Assembly (NCBI RefSeq): GCF_004340875.1
Contig: NZ_SLXQ01000004.1
Coordinates: forward strand, 278,994-342,993
Source: Tamaricihabitans halophyticus
Lineage (GTDB): Bacteria > Actinomycetota > Actinomycetes > Mycobacteriales > Pseudonocardiaceae
Direction: 5' to 3'
DNA: 64,000 nucleotides
Position 1 is the stretch's first letter; the number at the start of each line of letters is the position of its first letter. Of the stretch, positions 20,901-29,498 are shown piece after piece. The position numbers and the translations under genes were made by a program. The notes beneath the pieces are model-generated. The model saw nothing but the letters and a program-made list of their open reading frames with translations, had not been told where the DNA came from and did no database searches.

Positions 20901-23278
20901 AAGTACTGTGCCACCGAGTTGAGGACGACGGTATCGAACCGGTCGTCGGGCAGACCAGTGAAATCACTGGCCTGCAGGGTGCGCAGCTCCACCCGTCCGG
21001 CGAGTTCGGGGCGCTCCGCTATTTTGCGCCGCAGTGCCTCGATCGCTTCGGCGGAAAGGTCGGTACCCCAGTATTCGACGCTGTCCGCGGCCAACTGGGA
21101 CAGGAGGAGTCCGCTACCCACACCGATTTCCAGCACTCGACGCGGGCGCAGCTCGCTGATCCGCCGCACCGTCGCCGCGCGCCAGCGCCGCAGCTGCGGC
21201 AGCGGGATCGGTGCCCCGTCATAACTACTGTGCCAACCGGCGAAACCGTCCTCGAAGGGATCACCGGCCGTGGCGGCGTAGAGCACTTCGTGGAGCTGCC
21301 TCCACTGCGCGACCGTATCCGCTTCGGCCCGCTGATCCCGGGTATCACGTGCCAGCTCGGGCACCACGTAGGCGACGAGTCGACGATCTCCGGTACCAAC
21401 CTCGTACGGGAGGACCACCGCGTCCGCCACCGCGTCGTGTGCGGTCAGCGTGGCACTGACCTCGCCGGGTTCAATCCGGTAGCCGCGCACCTTCAGCTGA
21501 TCATCGGCCCGCCCGAGAAATTCCAGCACGCCATCGGCGCGCCAGCGAACCCGGTCTCCGGTGCGATACATCCGGGCACCCGCGAGCTCGGCATACGGGT
21601 CGGGCAGAAACCGTTCGGCGGTACGGCCCGGCATGCCGAGGTAGCCCCTGGCCAGGCCCCTCCCCCCGAGGTACAGCTCACCAGGGAAACCGGCTGGCAC
21701 CGGCTGCAGAGCCGAATCGAGCACATAGCAACGGGTGTTTCGATCCGGTACGCCGATCGGCACCGGTCCCTGCCAGTCCGGTTCGGCCGCCCAGAGTGTC
21801 GAGTTGACACTGGCTTCGGTGACCCCATAACAGACGAACAGCTGCTGGCGCTTGGCGAACCGGTTCACCAAGCCAGCGGGAACCGACTCGGTGCCAACGC
21901 CAAGCACCGCGTTCGCCGGTAACAGGCAGTCCGCTGGCAACGCGCTGACCAACGATGGCGGCAGGAAAACGTGCGTCAGCTCCTGCTCGATCAGGAAATC
22001 AGTGAGCTGCCGGCCAGCGATCCGGTACTCGTCCGGCACGATCACCACGCTGGCGCCGACGCAGAGCGCCATACCCAGTTCCCATACCGCGACGTCGAAT
22101 CCGATCGACGCGAACTGGGCGACTCTGCTGTGCTCATCGACCCCGAACCGCTCGATCGCGGTAGCGACCAGACTGCCGATCCCGTCGTGGGTCAGGTGCA
22201 CGCCTTTTGGGGTTCCGGTGGAACCGGAGGTGTAAATCAGGTAGGCGGCGCGCGCCAGCGGCAGGGGTTCCCGAGCCGCGAGTTCTCCGCTAACGCCGGC
22301 CAGCTCGGCTGGATCATCCAGCACGATCGGGGTGGCTTCGCTCGCCGGTAGCTCGGTAAGCAGCGCGCCGACCGTCAGCACGGTGCGCGCACCGGAATCA
22401 CGAAGCACGTAGCCGAGCCGCTCCGCCGGACTGGCCAGTTCCAGTGGCAGATAGGCCGCACCCGCTTCGAGTACACCGAGCAAACTCGCCACCAGCCGGG
22501 CGGAACGCGGAAGGGCTACCGCGACGACGTCCTCGGCGCCGACGCCACGCGCGACCAGCAAGCTGGCAATCTGGTCCGCCTCCGCGAGCAGTTCGCGATA
22601 GGTCACCGTGTTCTGTCCATCATGGACGGCTATCGCGTCGGGTGCGCGGGCGGCTTGCCGACGTACGGTGTCCGGCCAGGACAGCTCGACGACCGGACCG
22701 TCATTGACGCCCCAGGAACCGACCAACCGGGCGCGCTCCTCGGCGGTCGTCAGCGCGACACGGCCGATCGGCCGTGTCGGGTCGGCGCACAATTCCTGCC
22801 ACAAGGCGGTAAAGCGACCCAGCTGCGCGGCGAGTAACGCGGCTGGGCACGCGGCGGCGAACTCCACATCGACCAGCGCGCCGGCTGGGCGAACGGTCAT
22901 CGTGAGGTCCGCGGTACGCGCACTGAACGCGGATGCGTCGGCCCCTGGCTGCTCGATCAGTTCGGCCAGTGCCGCGGACACCGTGTCGCGCAACTCCTGA
23001 CCAGTCTGCTCTGGACGGATGCGCAGCCGCAGTGGCCGTAGCGGTGTCTCGCCCAGGTCGACGCATGCCACCTCGAGGCCGATCTCGCGGGCGCCGGTAA
23101 CGCGATGCGCATAGCCGGCCAGCGCGGCAATCGCCGTGGTAGCTGGTTCGACATCGGGCAACGGGAGTTCGGCATGCAGCCGGACTGGCTCGGATTCGCC
23201 GTGCGCGGCGTGACCATCGAGCAGCCGCGTGGCCGCCACCCCACCGATATCCGCGATCTCCCGGCCTTCCGGCATCAT
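8897..23278 (-). CDS. Four-module NRPS for an N-methylated erythrochelin-like hydroxamate siderophore
   Basis: A 4793-residue synthetase. Domain order (approximate residues of the key motif): truncated C-like region lacking HHxxxDG (1-195); A1 ([11 protein letters not shown] ~358) with an N-methyltransferase inserted after A8 (VLEIGVGSG ~716; NSVAQYFPS) and A10 at ~1068; T1 (GGDS ~1122); C2 (HHLVADG ~1325); A2 (~1785); T2 (~2182); C3 (YHLIAWDG ~2392); A3 (~2871); T3 (GGHS ~3250); C4 (HHIATDE ~3437); A4 (~3921); T4 (~4310); final C5 (HYLAVDE ~4487). Specificity codes read by eye: A1 DVWFLVCVNK, A2 DVWHFSLVDK (Ser), A3 DMENLGLINK (N5-hydroxyornithine), A4 DVFALVCVNK. No epimerization or thioesterase domain. 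Start ATG 23278 follows GGGGAG; a 39-residue in-frame extension to 23395 runs into the binding-protein gene and is rejected. Predicted product: N-methyl-haOrn-Ser-hOrn-haOrn, inferred by analogy with erythrochelin. Confidence 0.93.
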   Translation of the reverse strand: MMPEGREIADIGGVAATRLLDGHAAHGESEPVRLHAELPLPDVEPATTAIAALAGYAHRVTGAREIGLEVACVDLGETPLRPLRLRIRPEQTGQELRDTVSAALAELIEQPGADASAFSARTADLTMTVRPAGALVDVEFAAACPAALLAAQLGRFTALWQELCADPTRPIGRVALTTAEERARLVGSWGVNDGPVVELSWPDTVRRQAARAPDAIAVHDGQNTVTYRELLAEADQIASLLVARGVGAEDVVAVALPRSARLVASLLGVLEAGAAYLPLELASPAERLGYVLRDSGARTVLTVGALLTELPASEATPIVLDDPAELAGVSGELAAREPLPLARAAYLIYTSGSTGTPKGVHLTHDGIGSLVATAIERFGVDEHSRVAQFASIGFDVAVWELGMALCVGASVVIVPDEYRIAGRQLTDFLIEQELTHVFLPPSLVSALPADCLLPANAVLGVGTESVPAGLVNRFAKRQQLFVCYGVTEASVNSTLWAAEPDWQGPVPIGVPDRNTRCYVLDSALQPVPAGFPGELYLGGRGLARGYLGMPGRTAERFLPDPYAELAGARMYRTGDRVRWRADGVLEFLGRADDQLKVRGYRIEPGEVSATLTAHDAVADAVVLPYEVGTGDRRLVAYVVPELARDTRDQRAEADTVAQWRQLHEVLYAATAGDPFEDGFAGWHSSYDGAPIPLPQLRRWRAATVRRISELRPRRVLEIGVGSGLLLSQLAADSVEYWGTDLSAEAIEALRRKIAERPELAGRVELRTLQASDFTGLPDDRFDTVVLNSVAQYFPSVEYLVEVLRGALRLLVDGGAVFLGDIRNLRLLRCLRAGIAEATNDLGRATIDSALASEGELLLDPDFFPALAREIDGIGGLDIRIKQSDDPNELSRYRYDVVLRKGRAPDVASSATELRWDTEVRTLAELGDRLEQERPDTLRLCGIANARIVDDLRALAEVDGHPVPSRTTAVDPQELSELGARYGYQTSCTWTGSAADGRVDAVFTLGHSPRADYRPGVTSGSAADFANVPARYRDRTALGKALREHLRTRLPDYLVPAAIVALDRFPLLPNGKLDRAALPAPTFGSAGDQRPRGPREALLSRLCAEVLGVPDIGITDDFFECGGDSILALRLMSLAGEQGIGFTVRQVFEHRTVAGIIENAAARAAKDLDATMTAPTEVSLAVDDGELVDCGDYADVLPVTPLQEGFYFHAHARHGAADVYIVQEALELAGQVDAAALRQATQELLDRHESLRSGFRQLNDGRIVQVVAAEARLPWREVAEADYSGFAEIANRDRSAGFELTRPPLLRATFVRSATGGRLLLTFHHLVADGWSVPIMVREILARYAPHGQPKQLAEPTPRRHYLAWLAARDDDAARSAWQQALDGIDEPTTLVSPSRAEPRRAKLATRLSGALASGLTEFARTHGVTIGTVLHGAWGLLLRAHTGRTDVCFGSTVSGREATVSGIESAVGLFINTVPVRQRPRPDESVVDFLRRSQREQSALLDSQHLGLRELRRITGVDAELFDTLVVFENYPRDPAPTDPAGELRVTGVEVIDAVHYPVALIITPVDGFEFTMKYDQARLSQASAQELLDQLVRLVELICAGPERSVRDLDPRLATERATVEAANATERPIGADTLLTAIHHQVRRSPDAIAVIAPETRLTYRELDRAAVLLAHRLREAAVGPESIVAVAVPRSAELMIALLAVGKAGAAYLPLDLDYPAERLAFMLADSGAKVVLTRSGTMLPAVSGVHPILVDEPTGHEPAMPVPEDQPKPEHPAYLIYTSGSTGQPKGVLVSHRAIVNRLNWMQASFGLAPEDRVLQKTPASFDVSVWEFFWALREGATVVLADPAGHRDPRYLAELIRAERITTMHFVPTMLDAFVGVPELATERDWASSLRRVFTSGEALSTALAARWTELTGVAMHNLYGPTEAAVDVSWWPYGQSEQTEQHASDGVPIGTPVWNTTLHVLDSWLRPVPIGAPGELYLGGIQLARGYHRRAGMTAERFVANPFEPGTRLYRTGDLVRRRGDGALEYLGRTDHQVKIRGNRIELGEVEAQLRSIPGVVAAAAIVRHGSLLGYAVPHQQARLDAAELRRSLAERLPNHAIPHRIQLLAELPHTPNGKLDRAALPDGQPAGQPGVETESGSAEEHARDTPAMRILRDAYATVLGLATVAEHDDFFALGGDSISAISLATRARSNGLEIDPQDVFTARTPAALAELGTIADTPSTQTSVADVQLRLTEEQTHQVHARSAFPVAEVWPLSPLQEGLYFHASYDADELDVYTAQSTFDFNRTLDVDRLTLAVTTLLNRNASLRAGFTSDGLPEPVQFVTVDPRPRITEHDLRELPPGDRDERVRQLLATDRTLRFRLDEPPLFRFMLLRLAPGRDRLVLTYHLIAWDGWSAELLLEQLFALYELAGSDRLFAPPGTYRDYLSWLAEQDFSRAKLAWRKALGGLTEPSLLTESEPGDRPVMPTNLGVELSAELSDRLREFARGDGLTLHTLLGAGWALTMAAALGRGDIVFGTAVAGRPAAVADVTSIIGMFLNTVPVRVTCRSAETLRQLLRRMQDERAELLPFDYLGLGEVQRESGHRQLFDTLFVLRPADGVQWLANLRSRHGISQATHVDATHYPLTLIATPQRRISIELAYRADRIDGDVAQSTLERFVTILERMVRRPDDRVGQLDLLLTAEHESLARDWAASTHEMDHRTVAELLAERAARDPDQLAVVCGTEHLSYAELDTRINQLARLLLRHGAGPEQVIALAIPRSVEMVVALFAVLRTGAAYLPVDLEHPPERLAHMLVDTAPLRVVTTKSAVDALPDTPAPVLELDEPAIHAQLETFATAPLSDVELGAFAEDRPERLEHPAYLIYTSGSTGRPKGVVTPYRGLTNMQLNHRAEIFDPTVRLAGRRLRIAHTVSFAFDMSWEELLWLIEGHEVHICDERLRRDAPELVRYCNRHAVDVVNVTPTYAQQLIDEGLLEGHIPPLVLLGGEAVPETVWRRLCDTEGTFGYNLYGPTEYTINTLGGGTLDSATSTVGRPIWNTRAYVLDPRLRPVPPGTPGELYISGIGLARGYHNRPGLTAERFVANPFEPGARMYRTGDLVRTRIDGNLDFLGRTDDQVKIRGYRVELGEISAALAEHPDVAHATVLMSSANGFPRLVGYVVGSARPEELKRFVKRLLPDYMVPATIIGVDALPLTVNGKLDVAALPAPVIEAGADSRQPRDAAERVLCALFAELLGAASVGIDDSFFEMGGHSLLATRLISRARTELGAELSIRDLFDAPTVAELAPRAGGTRGPRPVLVPQDRPVAIPLSFAQQRLWLIDQSTTGSAAYNFPLALRLSGQLDGTALRSALADVVGRHEALRTVFPVSGGVPEQRVLPADTVDVPVDEVQVTAAELPELLRAGLDRPFDLSIEIPLRATVFRLSDTEHVLLLLLHHIATDEWSDAPFLRDLSAAYRARLVAAAPDWSPLPVQYADYTLWQRQLLGDRSDPDSVLASQLAYWKDSLAGIVEEIQLPGARPRPARPSGSGGVLEFPLDEYASGQLRELSGETGASMFMVVQAAVAAFLYRMGAGTDIPLGTPIAGRSDEALDELVGFFVNTVVLRADLSGAPSFRQLVRQLRETDLAAFSNADVPFEAVVEECNPARSAARNPLFQVLVSYRDPQEAALDFGELRLDWEPVEHRAAKFDLVFSFREDPATGGPLHCSIEYATELFTEDIVADLAHRLNSVVNAVAAEPELSVAEIELLSSAELDRARAGGHAESRAVPESSLPDLIASIARDHAETVAVCDGCREVSYAELHADIQRIAAVLANRGIRPGDVVAVALPRGAEQIGVLLAITTLGAVYLPLDIAHPADRLAYQLSDSDARLLIATQTHAEKIAGEPGVSRLVLDSAEVLGELAATEPVFSPTVVPLDQAAYVIYTSGSTGRPKGVVVPHRGLASLVATAVDRFGVRPGSRVLQFASIGFDVAIFELCMALCTGATLVLAPDEIRVPGRPLTEFLRTQRVSHAALPPSLVSALPSQERLPAGTTLLVGTETVSADLIERWVDELTVFVCYGVTEATVNSTLWRAEPGLRGPAPIGRPDPNTAVYVLDARLRPVPPGVAGELYLAGPGLARGYLGRQALTSARFIASPFGPEGSRLYRTGDLVRSRLDGTLEFLGRSDAQVKIRGFRIELDEIVAVLTECAGVGQATVVVDRSTGEPRLVGYLVPDPDSAGLDEPTIRGQLATLLPDYFMPHVLVELAGPLPLTPNGKIDAAALPAPDWAALTGTDSVAETPRQHKLAGLFAEVLGLHGVGVAQVAVADSFFALGGHSMSAMRLLGRIRTEFGADLSIRDVFDAPTVAALAERIDSAWTARPDLRSQERPEALPLAPNQVEHWARYRVGGGDDQVLALTTSTSFDLPTLRQALTDLVDRHVPLRTSYAEQDGVARQRLVDPPELVLLAESAEPLTAALGEQAGYRPALVEQPALRVELLSARDGTALLFGMHYLAVDEWSVVPLLRDFVTAYRARRAGLAPEWTALPFDYADYTLWAHQLLGDPDDAGSLAATQIEYWRGQLAGLAGRVRLPGAKAVEATSTAGGRYEFTLDSALHAAIDGLAQRTGTSMFMILHAALGTVLGAEGHTELPIGTQVAGRTEDELGGLVGCLANTVLLRTDTTGDPRFLQLLSRVRETTLGALDHQDVPYAWLVAELELPPVPQVLLVHHEQAVLTEVEELGAELVAVPTGTARTELTVSFYEPADDGPVPCELEYATELFDHNAVALLADRWVSVLRGAVATPEARLSTLTEQKGGKV

Positions 23279-23345
23279 CGTTTCGACTCCCCGCGTTCGG
23301 CGAACTGGTCCGTTGGTCGTGGTTGTCGATGGCCGTGTACAGCCA

Positions 23346-24359
23346 CTACCGCGCGTTCGGCCCCGTTTGCTCCAGCAGTGGCACCACACGATCAATCGCG
23401 TACGGGATGCTCAGCACGGTGTTGAATGAGACGGCGGCGCCGACGGGCGGGTCGTAGTACGTGACAAACACCGAGGCGTCCTCGCGGGCAACCTTCGATC
23501 GCTGGTACACCTCGTCGTTTTGCACCCGCTTGCGTACCGAGTCGTCCGCGACGGTCCACAACATCCGATCCACGTCGGCGACGAGGTCCAGCCGTTCGGA
23601 GCTCACCTCAGCCGCATTGTTGTCCCCGGCCAGTTCGGTGATTTCCGATGATCCTTGAAAACCGAGCTCGAGGGCGAACTCCGCCTTCGCGTCGTGGTCC
23701 GCGAACAGTGCGTACTCCCCTGGCTGAAAACTATCCGCGACTACAATGGACTGTTCGGCGAACTCCGGATGCTCTTGGCGCACGGCGGCGAACTTGGCGT
23801 CCACTCCATCGATCAGCTTGGTGGCCTGTTGCTGCTTGCCGACCGCCTTGCCGATCCGTTCGGTCATCAGTCGCCATGGCGCCGCGTAGTCCTGCTGACC
23901 GGGGGGCTGCGCCACGGTCGGCGCGATCTTCGCCAACTTCTCGTACTGTTCCTTGGTCATCCCGCTGTACTGCGCGATGATCAGGTCCGGCTGGAGCTTG
24001 GCGATCTTCTCCAGCTGATAGTCGTCCCGCTCCCCCACGATCTCCGGTTTTGTCTCGCCCCACTTCGGCTTGGTCCACGGCCAGTTCCCGTACGGCCGCT
24101 CCCCGAACCAGTCCACCACGCCCACCGGTTTGATGCCGAGGGCCAGCAGGGCCTCCTGATCGTTGAGCCCCAGCGCCACCACTTTCCGCGGATTCTCCGG
24201 CAATTCGGTAGTTCCGTACTTATGCTCCATCCGGACGCCGGAGTTGCCCTCGGCGCCGTCCGAGGCGGTACCGCAGGCGGCAACCACGACCGCCAGTACG
24301 GACACGACAACCAGAGTCGACAGTCGGCGCACGAAGCGGCGGGCGCGGAACGTGGACAT
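23346..24359 (-). CDS. Ferric-siderophore-binding lipoprotein (ABC importer)
   Basis: A 337-residue periplasmic-binding-type lipoprotein of the FepB/FecB/FhuD fold. The signal peptide ends in a lipobox VVVAAC with the lipidated Cys at residue 29. After it come [25 protein letters not shown] and [28 protein letters not shown], typical of iron-siderophore-binding proteins. It captures the Fe-siderophore outside the membrane for the FecCD permeases encoded divergently. ATG 24359 with AAGAGG is preferred over a GTG six bases upstream. It lies 67 bases upstream of the NRPS gene on the same strand, so it probably heads the NRPS operon; two iron boxes lie 63-110 bases before its start. Confidence 0.93.
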   Translation of the reverse strand: MSTFRARRFVRRLSTLVVVSVLAVVVAACGTASDGAEGNSGVRMEHKYGTTELPENPRKVVALGLNDQEALLALGIKPVGVVDWFGERPYGNWPWTKPKWGETKPEIVGERDDYQLEKIAKLQPDLIIAQYSGMTKEQYEKLAKIAPTVAQPPGQQDYAAPWRLMTERIGKAVGKQQQATKLIDGVDAKFAAVRQEHPEFAEQSIVVADSFQPGEYALFADHDAKAEFALELGFQGSSEITELAGDNNAAEVSSERLDLVADVDRMLWTVADDSVRKRVQNDEVYQRSKVAREDASVFVTYYDPPVGAAVSFNTVLSIPYAIDRVVPLLEQTGPNAR

Positions 24360-24421
24360 CGGCACCTCTTACGGGTCGTGGGATGTGGCCAAGGCCGGCG
24401 GAAAACTCCAGCGGACGCTAG

Positions 24422-24440
24422 TTAGGAAAGCCTAAACACA
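24422..24440. promoter_or_regulatory. Iron box 1 upstream of siderophore-binding lipoprotein
   Basis: TTAGGAAAGCCTAAACACA matches 15 of 19 positions of TWAGGTWAGSCTWACCTWA and contains the dyad TTAGG-AAAG-CCTAA. It lies 63 bases before the lipoprotein start on the minus strand, a position suited to repression by a DtxR/IdeR-type protein with Fe2+. Confidence 0.65.
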
Positions 24441-24450
24441 CTGACGACCC

Positions 24451-24469
24451 TAAGGTAAGCATCACCTAA
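24451..24469. promoter_or_regulatory. Iron box 2 upstream of siderophore-binding lipoprotein
   Basis: TAAGGTAAGCATCACCTAA matches 17 of 19 positions of TWAGGTWAGSCTWACCTWA, the best site of this intergenic region. Centre-to-centre distance to box 1 is 29 bases. Together the two boxes would control the lipoprotein-NRPS-mbtH-acyltransferase operon. Confidence 0.75.
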
Positions 24470-24538
24470 CCTCAAGCACGACGTTCGCTACGCCACTCCA
24501 CGTTGCCGAGCACCCCGGGTAACCCCGGGACAACCAAC

Positions 24539-24557
24539 TGAGGTAAAGCTAGCCTTA
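24539..24557. promoter_or_regulatory. Iron box upstream of FecCD permease operon
   Basis: On the minus strand TAAGGCTAGCTTTACCTCA matches 16 of 19 positions of TWAGGTWAGSCTWACCTWA. It faces the divergent permease genes, giving each arm of the 326-base intergenic region (24360-24685) its own site. A hairpin-like GGGTAACCCC lies between the two arms. No gene is seen in this interval. Confidence 0.6.
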
Positions 24558-24685
24558 GCCCCACGGTGCAAGGTGTCAGTGGACGTGTCGAACCATCCGG
24601 AGCCGCCGGTGTTGACCAGATCGAGGTTGACCACATCAAGCCCGCCGCGACCAGCGGCATCCAGTTTGCTTGGCAACGAACGCCC

Positions 24686-25735
24686 ATGACACGCGTATCG
24701 ACCACACGGCCCCCGCCAGCCGTACCCAGACAATCGGCACGATCCTCCTGGCGGGTACCACTACTCGTGGTGTGCGTTGTCGCGCTGGTATCGCTGTGCC
24801 TGATCTCGATCGCCGTGGGCGCACGACCGATCGGGCTCGGCGAGATATGGCAGGGAATCGTCCAGCCAGGTGGTTCCGAGATCGACGCGATCATTCGCGA
24901 TTACCGGATTCCCCGCACGCTGCTCGGACTGCTCGTCGGGGTCGGCCTCGGCCTCGCCGGGGCATTGATGCAGGCACTCACCCGCAACCCACTCGCCGAT
25001 CCGGGGTTGCTCGGCATCACCAGCGGCGCCTCGTTCGGGATCGTCTTCGCCATCGCCGTCGCGGGTGTTACCGCCGTACACGGCTACATCTGGTTCGCCT
25101 TCGCCGGTGCGCTACTGGCCAGCACGGTCGTCTCGCTGCTCGGTGGGCTGGGCAACGCCGGTGCGACCCCGGTCAAACTGGCTATCGCGGGGATCGCGAT
25201 GACCTTTCTACTCGGCTCGTTCACCAGTGCGATGGTGCTCTCCGACGCGCAGACACTGAACCGCTATCGCTTCTGGTCAGCCGGATCGTTGGCCGGACAG
25301 CCGCTGGAGATCATCACACAGCTGCTCCCCTTCCTGGTTGCCGGAACGCTACTGGCGCTCGCCAGCGGGCCCGCGCTGAACAGCCTCGCGCTTGGCGAGG
25401 ATGTCGCCGTCTCGCTTGGCCATAGACCACGGCTGGTGCGTCTCAGGGGGATGCTCGCGATCACGCTGCTGACCGGCGCTGCCGTAGCGCTCGCCGGTCC
25501 GATCGTGTTCGTCGGACTGGTCGTACCGCATATCGCGCGTATCCTGGTCGGTCCCGATCAGCGTTGGCTGTTGCCAACCGCGATGCTGATCGCGCCGATC
25601 CTGCTGCTTGCCGCGGACGTCCTAGGGCGCGTCGTAGCCCGGCCAGCCGAGATCCAGATCGGCATCATCGTGGTCTTTCTCGGTGTGCCGTTCTTCATCT
25701 ACCTCGTCCGCCGCCACCGGCTCACGGAGCTATGA
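24686..25735 (+). CDS. FecCD-family ferric-siderophore ABC permease 1
   Basis: A 349-residue integral membrane protein of the BtuC/FecCD family with about nine to ten hydrophobic helices. Family motifs: RIPRTLLGLLVGVGLGLAGA, LTRNPLADPGLLGITSGAS, and the ATPase-contact region near the C-terminal half, followed by GPIVFVGLVVPHIARILVG. It forms half of the channel for the Fe-siderophore delivered by the divergent lipoprotein. The ATG at 24686 is chosen because the protein then starts shortly before the first membrane helix, but no strong ribosome-binding site precedes it; an in-frame GTG at 24566, close to the expected transcript start, is possible. It overlaps the next permease by ATGA. Confidence 0.9.
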   Translation: MTRVSTTRPPPAVPRQSARSSWRVPLLVVCVVALVSLCLISIAVGARPIGLGEIWQGIVQPGGSEIDAIIRDYRIPRTLLGLLVGVGLGLAGALMQALTRNPLADPGLLGITSGASFGIVFAIAVAGVTAVHGYIWFAFAGALLASTVVSLLGGLGNAGATPVKLAIAGIAMTFLLGSFTSAMVLSDAQTLNRYRFWSAGSLAGQPLEIITQLLPFLVAGTLLALASGPALNSLALGEDVAVSLGHRPRLVRLRGMLAITLLTGAAVALAGPIVFVGLVVPHIARILVGPDQRWLLPTAMLIAPILLLAADVLGRVVARPAEIQIGIIVVFLGVPFFIYLVRRHRLTEL

Positions 25736-26802
25736 CCATGCCCGTTGTCGAAGTCCGGCGAGTCGCGGGACGCACCGCGTTCCGGCTGGGCAGGCACTCG
25801 GTGTCCGGCCAGCTGCACCCACGAACCTGGCTGGTCTGCCTCGTCCTTGCCGTTGCGAGCTTCCTGGTGTTCAGTGCCGGTATCGCGATCGGCGACTATC
25901 CACTCGGCTTCGTCGACGTAGTGCGCGCGCTCGCCGGCGGTGGCGATAGCTACGCGCTGTTCGTCGTACAGGAACTGCGGGTCCCCCGCTCGGTGGTTGC
26001 CCTGCTCGTCGGCGTCGCGCTGGGCATGTCCGGCGCGATCCTGCAGACCATCACGCGCAACCCGCTGGCCAGCCCGGACATGATCGGCATTACCCACGGC
26101 GCCGGCTTCGCAGTGGTATCCGGAATCGTGCTCGGGTTCGGTTCCGGCTTGGGTACCCAGGTCCTCGGGCTGGCCGGCGGGTTCGCCGCCGCGCTGCTCG
26201 TCTACCTGCTGGCTTGGCGCCGTGGCACTACCGGCTACCGGATCGTGCTGATCGGCATCGGTGTCTCCTGGACCTGCATCGCGGCTATCGACTACCTGAT
26301 GACCAGGGCCTACGAGTACGAGGCCCAGCAGGCGATGGGCTGGTTGGTTGGCAACCTCAACGGGCGCGATTACGACCAGGCGCTTCCGCTGCTCATCGCA
26401 CTGCTCGTGCTAGTCCCCGCCACCCTGCTGCTCACTCGCTGGATGCGAGTACTGCAGCTCGGGGACGAGACAGCCAGCGGTCTCGGCACCCCAGTGCAGC
26501 TGACCCGATTCGCGCTACTGCTCACCGCCGTCGGGCTGGCCGCTTTCGCCACAGCCGCGGCCGGTCCGGTGCTGTTCGTCGCCCTCGCCGCGCCGCAGAT
26601 CGCCCGGTTGCTCTGCCGGACGTCGGCGCCACCCCCGGTCGCCGCAGCACTGACCGGGGCGCTTCTGGTCCTCGCGAGCGATCTCGTCGCGCGCCAGCTA
26701 CTCGCCGACGCGGAACTGCCCGTGGGCATCGTGACCGGCGCGTTCGGCGCGGCGTTCCTGATGTGGCTGCTGGCCCGGATCAACCGGCAACGGTTCGGCT
26801 GA
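25732..26802 (+). CDS. FecCD-family ferric-siderophore ABC permease 2
   Basis: A 356-residue partner permease, translationally coupled to the previous gene by a 4-base ATGA overlap. Motifs: LRVPRSVVALLVGVALGMSGA, ITRNPLASPDMIGITHGAGF and AAGPVLFVALAAPQIARLL, all typical of FecD-like subunits. The two proteins would form a heterodimeric channel in the cytoplasmic membrane. No ATPase gene follows: the next gene, 20 bases on, is a convergent P450. The importer must therefore borrow an ATPase encoded elsewhere; the only FecE/BtuD-like ATPase in the window is in the cobalamin block at 36488. Confidence 0.9.
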   Translation: MTMPVVEVRRVAGRTAFRLGRHSVSGQLHPRTWLVCLVLAVASFLVFSAGIAIGDYPLGFVDVVRALAGGGDSYALFVVQELRVPRSVVALLVGVALGMSGAILQTITRNPLASPDMIGITHGAGFAVVSGIVLGFGSGLGTQVLGLAGGFAAALLVYLLAWRRGTTGYRIVLIGIGVSWTCIAAIDYLMTRAYEYEAQQAMGWLVGNLNGRDYDQALPLLIALLVLVPATLLLTRWMRVLQLGDETASGLGTPVQLTRFALLLTAVGLAAFATAAAGPVLFVALAAPQIARLLCRTSAPPPVAAALTGALLVLASDLVARQLLADAELPVGIVTGAFGAAFLMWLLARINRQRFG

Positions 26803-26822
26803 GGACATCTGGTTCGGGCACC

Positions 26823-28037
26823 TCAGTTCGCGGGGAACGCCATCGGAAGCGTGGCAAACCCGTTAGTTGGCCACAGTGTCTGCTGAACCTCACCCGCGAG
26901 CTCGAAGTCGGGGATCCGGCGAAGCACTTCCTGCAAGCAGATCCGTACCTCGAGCTTGGCGAGTTCTTCCCCGATACACCGGTGGATCCCGTTACCAAAG
27001 GCGAGGTGCTTGCGGTTGTCCCTGCTGACGTCGAAGTCGTCAGGGTTGTCGAAAACCCGCTCGTCCCGGCTGCCCGCACCGAAAACAACCGCTATTCGCT
27101 CGCCGGCGCCGATCTGTCGCCCGCCGAGCTCGACGGGCTTGGTGGTGGTCCGCGCAAGGGCCCGCGCAGGACTGGCAAGCCGAATCAGTTCGATCGTCGC
27201 CGCAGGCAATGACGTTGGGTCCGCCGCTAGCTGAGCACGGATATCAGGATTGTCCGCAAGATATTTGAGCGACCAGGAGATCGCCGAAGCAATCGTCTCA
27301 TGACCAGCGGAGAACAGCAGGGTGAAGGTGCCGATAATCTCGGTATCGGTCATCGGACGCCCGTCGATCTCGGTATGCAACAACGCATCGATAACGTCGT
27401 CCTTGCGCTCCTTGCGACGCTCGGCGATCCACGAGGTCGCAAACGCCGTAATATCGTCGAATATCGCCTCGACACCCGCCATATCCTGAGCAAACGCGCA
27501 GGCAATGAGCCGGTTCGCCCAGTCGTGGAAGTACCGCCAATCGTCCTCCGGCAAACCAAGTAGCAGGCAGATCCCCTTCGCCGGCAACGGAGTCGCAAGC
27601 TGCTTAGCGAAGTCAACCTCGCCCTTATCAATAAACTCATCGATAAGTTCGTTGGTGAGCTCAACCAGCCGGGGCTCGAAGCTCGCGATGCGATCGCCTC
27701 GGAAAAACGGAATCAACGGCGACCGATACTTGCGGTGCATCGGCGGATCCGACTGGAGCGGCGGAAACGGGCGATCAGGGGAACTGACGGGGGGAACAGT
27801 CGGGCTGGGAGCGGAAATGAACGTCTCCGTGTCACGGACGACCTTGGTGATAGTCTCATGATCAAAAACCGACCAGAATCCACCGAACTGCTCTGTATAA
27901 GCCACCGGACACGTCCGACGCATCTCGTTGTCATGCTCGGCCGTATTGAACAGACTCTCCGCCGACAGCGGATCCCAGTCCTGGTTAGGCTTGCCCGTGA
28001 CAGGGCATTCCGCAGTGCGTTCGATGGACTCGGTCAT
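26823..28037 (-). CDS. Cytochrome P450 (with ferredoxin partner)
   Basis: A 404-residue soluble bacterial P450. Seen: I-helix oxygen-binding motif SAGHETIAS (~245), K-helix ExxR as ELIR (~283) and the heme loop FGNGIHRCIGEELAKLE with the axial Cys near 353. Size and motifs fit the class I P450s that use a [3Fe-4S] or [2Fe-2S] ferredoxin, and a ferredoxin gene lies upstream on the same strand. The substrate cannot be told. ATG 28037 follows GAGGAAC; an ATG at 28082 adds 15 residues that look non-conserved. The gene is convergent with the permease operon, and nothing shows it belongs to siderophore synthesis. Confidence 0.92.
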   Translation of the reverse strand: MTESIERTAECPVTGKPNQDWDPLSAESLFNTAEHDNEMRRTCPVAYTEQFGGFWSVFDHETITKVVRDTETFISAPSPTVPPVSSPDRPFPPLQSDPPMHRKYRSPLIPFFRGDRIASFEPRLVELTNELIDEFIDKGEVDFAKQLATPLPAKGICLLLGLPEDDWRYFHDWANRLIACAFAQDMAGVEAIFDDITAFATSWIAERRKERKDDVIDALLHTEIDGRPMTDTEIIGTFTLLFSAGHETIASAISWSLKYLADNPDIRAQLAADPTSLPAATIELIRLASPARALARTTTKPVELGGRQIGAGERIAVVFGAGSRDERVFDNPDDFDVSRDNRKHLAFGNGIHRCIGEELAKLEVRICLQEVLRRIPDFELAGEVQQTLWPTNGFATLPMAFPAN

Positions 28038-28272
28038 AGGTGTTCCTCTCAAACCACGACGGCCATGAAATACGGACAACACGAAATCAAAGTGACGATG
28101 TGCAGTAAGTCACCTATTTCGGCTAAGTAAATCCACGCCTGTCAAGGTCCATCACGCACGCGAGCGTTCACCCAACGGACGCAACCGCGGGTCGTCCATC
28201 GGCGTCGTCGAACGCTGGGCCATTCTCCTCTTCTCCCGGGGCTGTTTTGATCGAGGTAACGCTTGACGACTG
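28038..28272. promoter_or_regulatory. AT-richer P450 promoter region with candidate operator
   Basis: This 235-base gap between ferredoxin and P450 contains an unusually AT-rich stretch (28060-28145). Within it GTGAC (28092-28096) and GTCAC (28109-28113) form an interrupted dyad, and TTGACA reads on the minus strand at 28140-28145, though no convincing -10 follows. The P450 therefore may have its own promoter rather than depend on the ferredoxin transcript. Confidence 0.3.
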
Positions 28273-28470
28273 TCAGCCCTCGATCGAAAGTGCTCTCTCA
28301 GGGCAACCGTCGACGGCGGCACGCACCCGGGTGCGAAGCCCTCCGTCGTCTGGGACCTCAGAGGCAGGCACGCGTGCATAGCCGTCGTCATCGAGATCGA
28401 ACGTTTCCGGAGCCGACATGTTGCACAGCCCGTGCCCTTGGCAACGACCGCTGTCCACGAAGACCTTCAT
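28273..28470 (-). CDS. [3Fe-4S] ferredoxin
   Basis: A 65-residue ferredoxin of the type paired with actinobacterial P450s. Three cluster Cys are visible: C10 and C16 in CQGHGLC, and C56 in GCPE. A His sits where a fourth Cys would be, giving a [3Fe-4S] cluster. It passes electrons from a reductase (not in the window) to a P450, most simply the one encoded 235 bases downstream. The start MKVFVDSGRC is the normal beginning of this family. Confidence 0.93.
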   Translation of the reverse strand: MKVFVDSGRCQGHGLCNMSAPETFDLDDDGYARVPASEVPDDGGLRTRVRAAVDGCPERALSIEG

Positions 28471-28622
28471 TCATACTCCAATTTGGTGAGAGCCTGGCTG
28501 TGTTCGGTGCCGGTAGCGTAGTTCGCACTGTCCACCATGAACGGGATGCCGATGATGGATCCACCGTCAACGAATCAACCGAGACCCGGATAACTGCTCG
28601 GCAGGACCATGCCCTCGCCAGT

Positions 28623-29219
28623 TCAGTACTGGCGCGACCAGATCGGCGCGACGAGCACCCATTCGTGCGCCCACTGCGCCGCGCGAACCCGATCCAGCCG
28701 CCAGCGAAGCGCGGTGACGCACAGGCCGACGACCATTCCGATGGCGAAGTAGCTGACCAGACCGGTCAACACACCGGTGGGCACCGCCATGCTCTGGGTG
28801 GTGGGTTGCCGGTTCGGTCTGCCACTGTCGTCGACCCAGATATCCACCCGCTCACCAGCCCGCATCCCCGGCTGGCTGGTGATCTTTCCGGTATCCGTAC
28901 CGCCCGACTCGGTCTGCCACCGAGCCCGCACGCGGGTATCCGGCGTGGTCAGGTCGCCAGGTTCGGTGAGTGTTCGACGGGGCGCGTCGTCCAGCAACAC
29001 CGCCTGCGTCTGATACGACGTTTCCGCCCGATGCGCCACCGCGTCGCGGGTAGCGCTCCCCGCGGCAACGGCGATCGGGATGGCGATGATCATGATCAGC
29101 AGGGCGCTCACGACCAGACTGGACTCCAGCCGGTCGACCGCGCGCCGCGTGGAACCAGCCGGGTACCGAAACACCCACTCCAGTAGGCGCGACCGCCGCC
29201 GCACCCGCTCCAGGCCCAT
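28623..29219 (-). CDS. Rv1733c-like double-helix membrane protein
   Basis: A 198-residue protein with two membrane helices: one near residues 35-55 (SSLVVSALLIMIIAIPIAVAAG) and one near 150-172 (GVLTGLVSYFAIGMVVGLCV), separated by an extracytoplasmic loop holding VRARWQTESGGTDTGKI and DIWVDDSGRPNRQPTT. The loop signature (ARW-x-G-x-x-x-x-G, D-x-WVD-x-x-G) is that of the actinobacterial Rv1733c family, known in mycobacteria as a DosR-regulated membrane protein of unknown function. Nothing in the neighbourhood explains its role here. Confidence 0.75.
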   Translation of the reverse strand: MGLERVRRRSRLLEWVFRYPAGSTRRAVDRLESSLVVSALLIMIIAIPIAVAAGSATRDAVAHRAETSYQTQAVLLDDAPRRTLTEPGDLTTPDTRVRARWQTESGGTDTGKITSQPGMRAGERVDIWVDDSGRPNRQPTTQSMAVPTGVLTGLVSYFAIGMVVGLCVTALRWRLDRVRAAQWAHEWVLVAPIWSRQY

Positions 29220-29498
29220 CTCCTCGCCTTCCCCAGGTCAACCATCCGTCTCACGTCCAGTATTCCCCGCTAACCGAGGGACGTAACTACCTCGCGGGGG
29301 GAAAGCATTGTCATCCCGCTCACGTTCATGGACAGAAAGTCACCGATCTGCACACCGTCCCCCGGACGGCCAAGCCACAGGCGCCACCAACGGAGCCGAC
29401 GGTCCTGGTCAGCTCAACCGGAATCACCGTTTCGCCATGCGCGCGGCATCGCGCTGATGGATGATGGCCGCGTTCATTTTCCGGCGAACGGAGAAACG

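Noticed and set aside
23279..23395. Extension of the NRPS start to 23395
   Set aside because: It would overlap the end of the binding-lipoprotein gene and adds unconserved Thr/Arg/Trp/Cys-rich residues; ATG 23278 has a GGGGAG site.
28263..29186. 307-residue plus-strand frame across ferredoxin and the Rv1733c-like gene
   Set aside because: It is antisense to two recognisable proteins and has no domain of its own.
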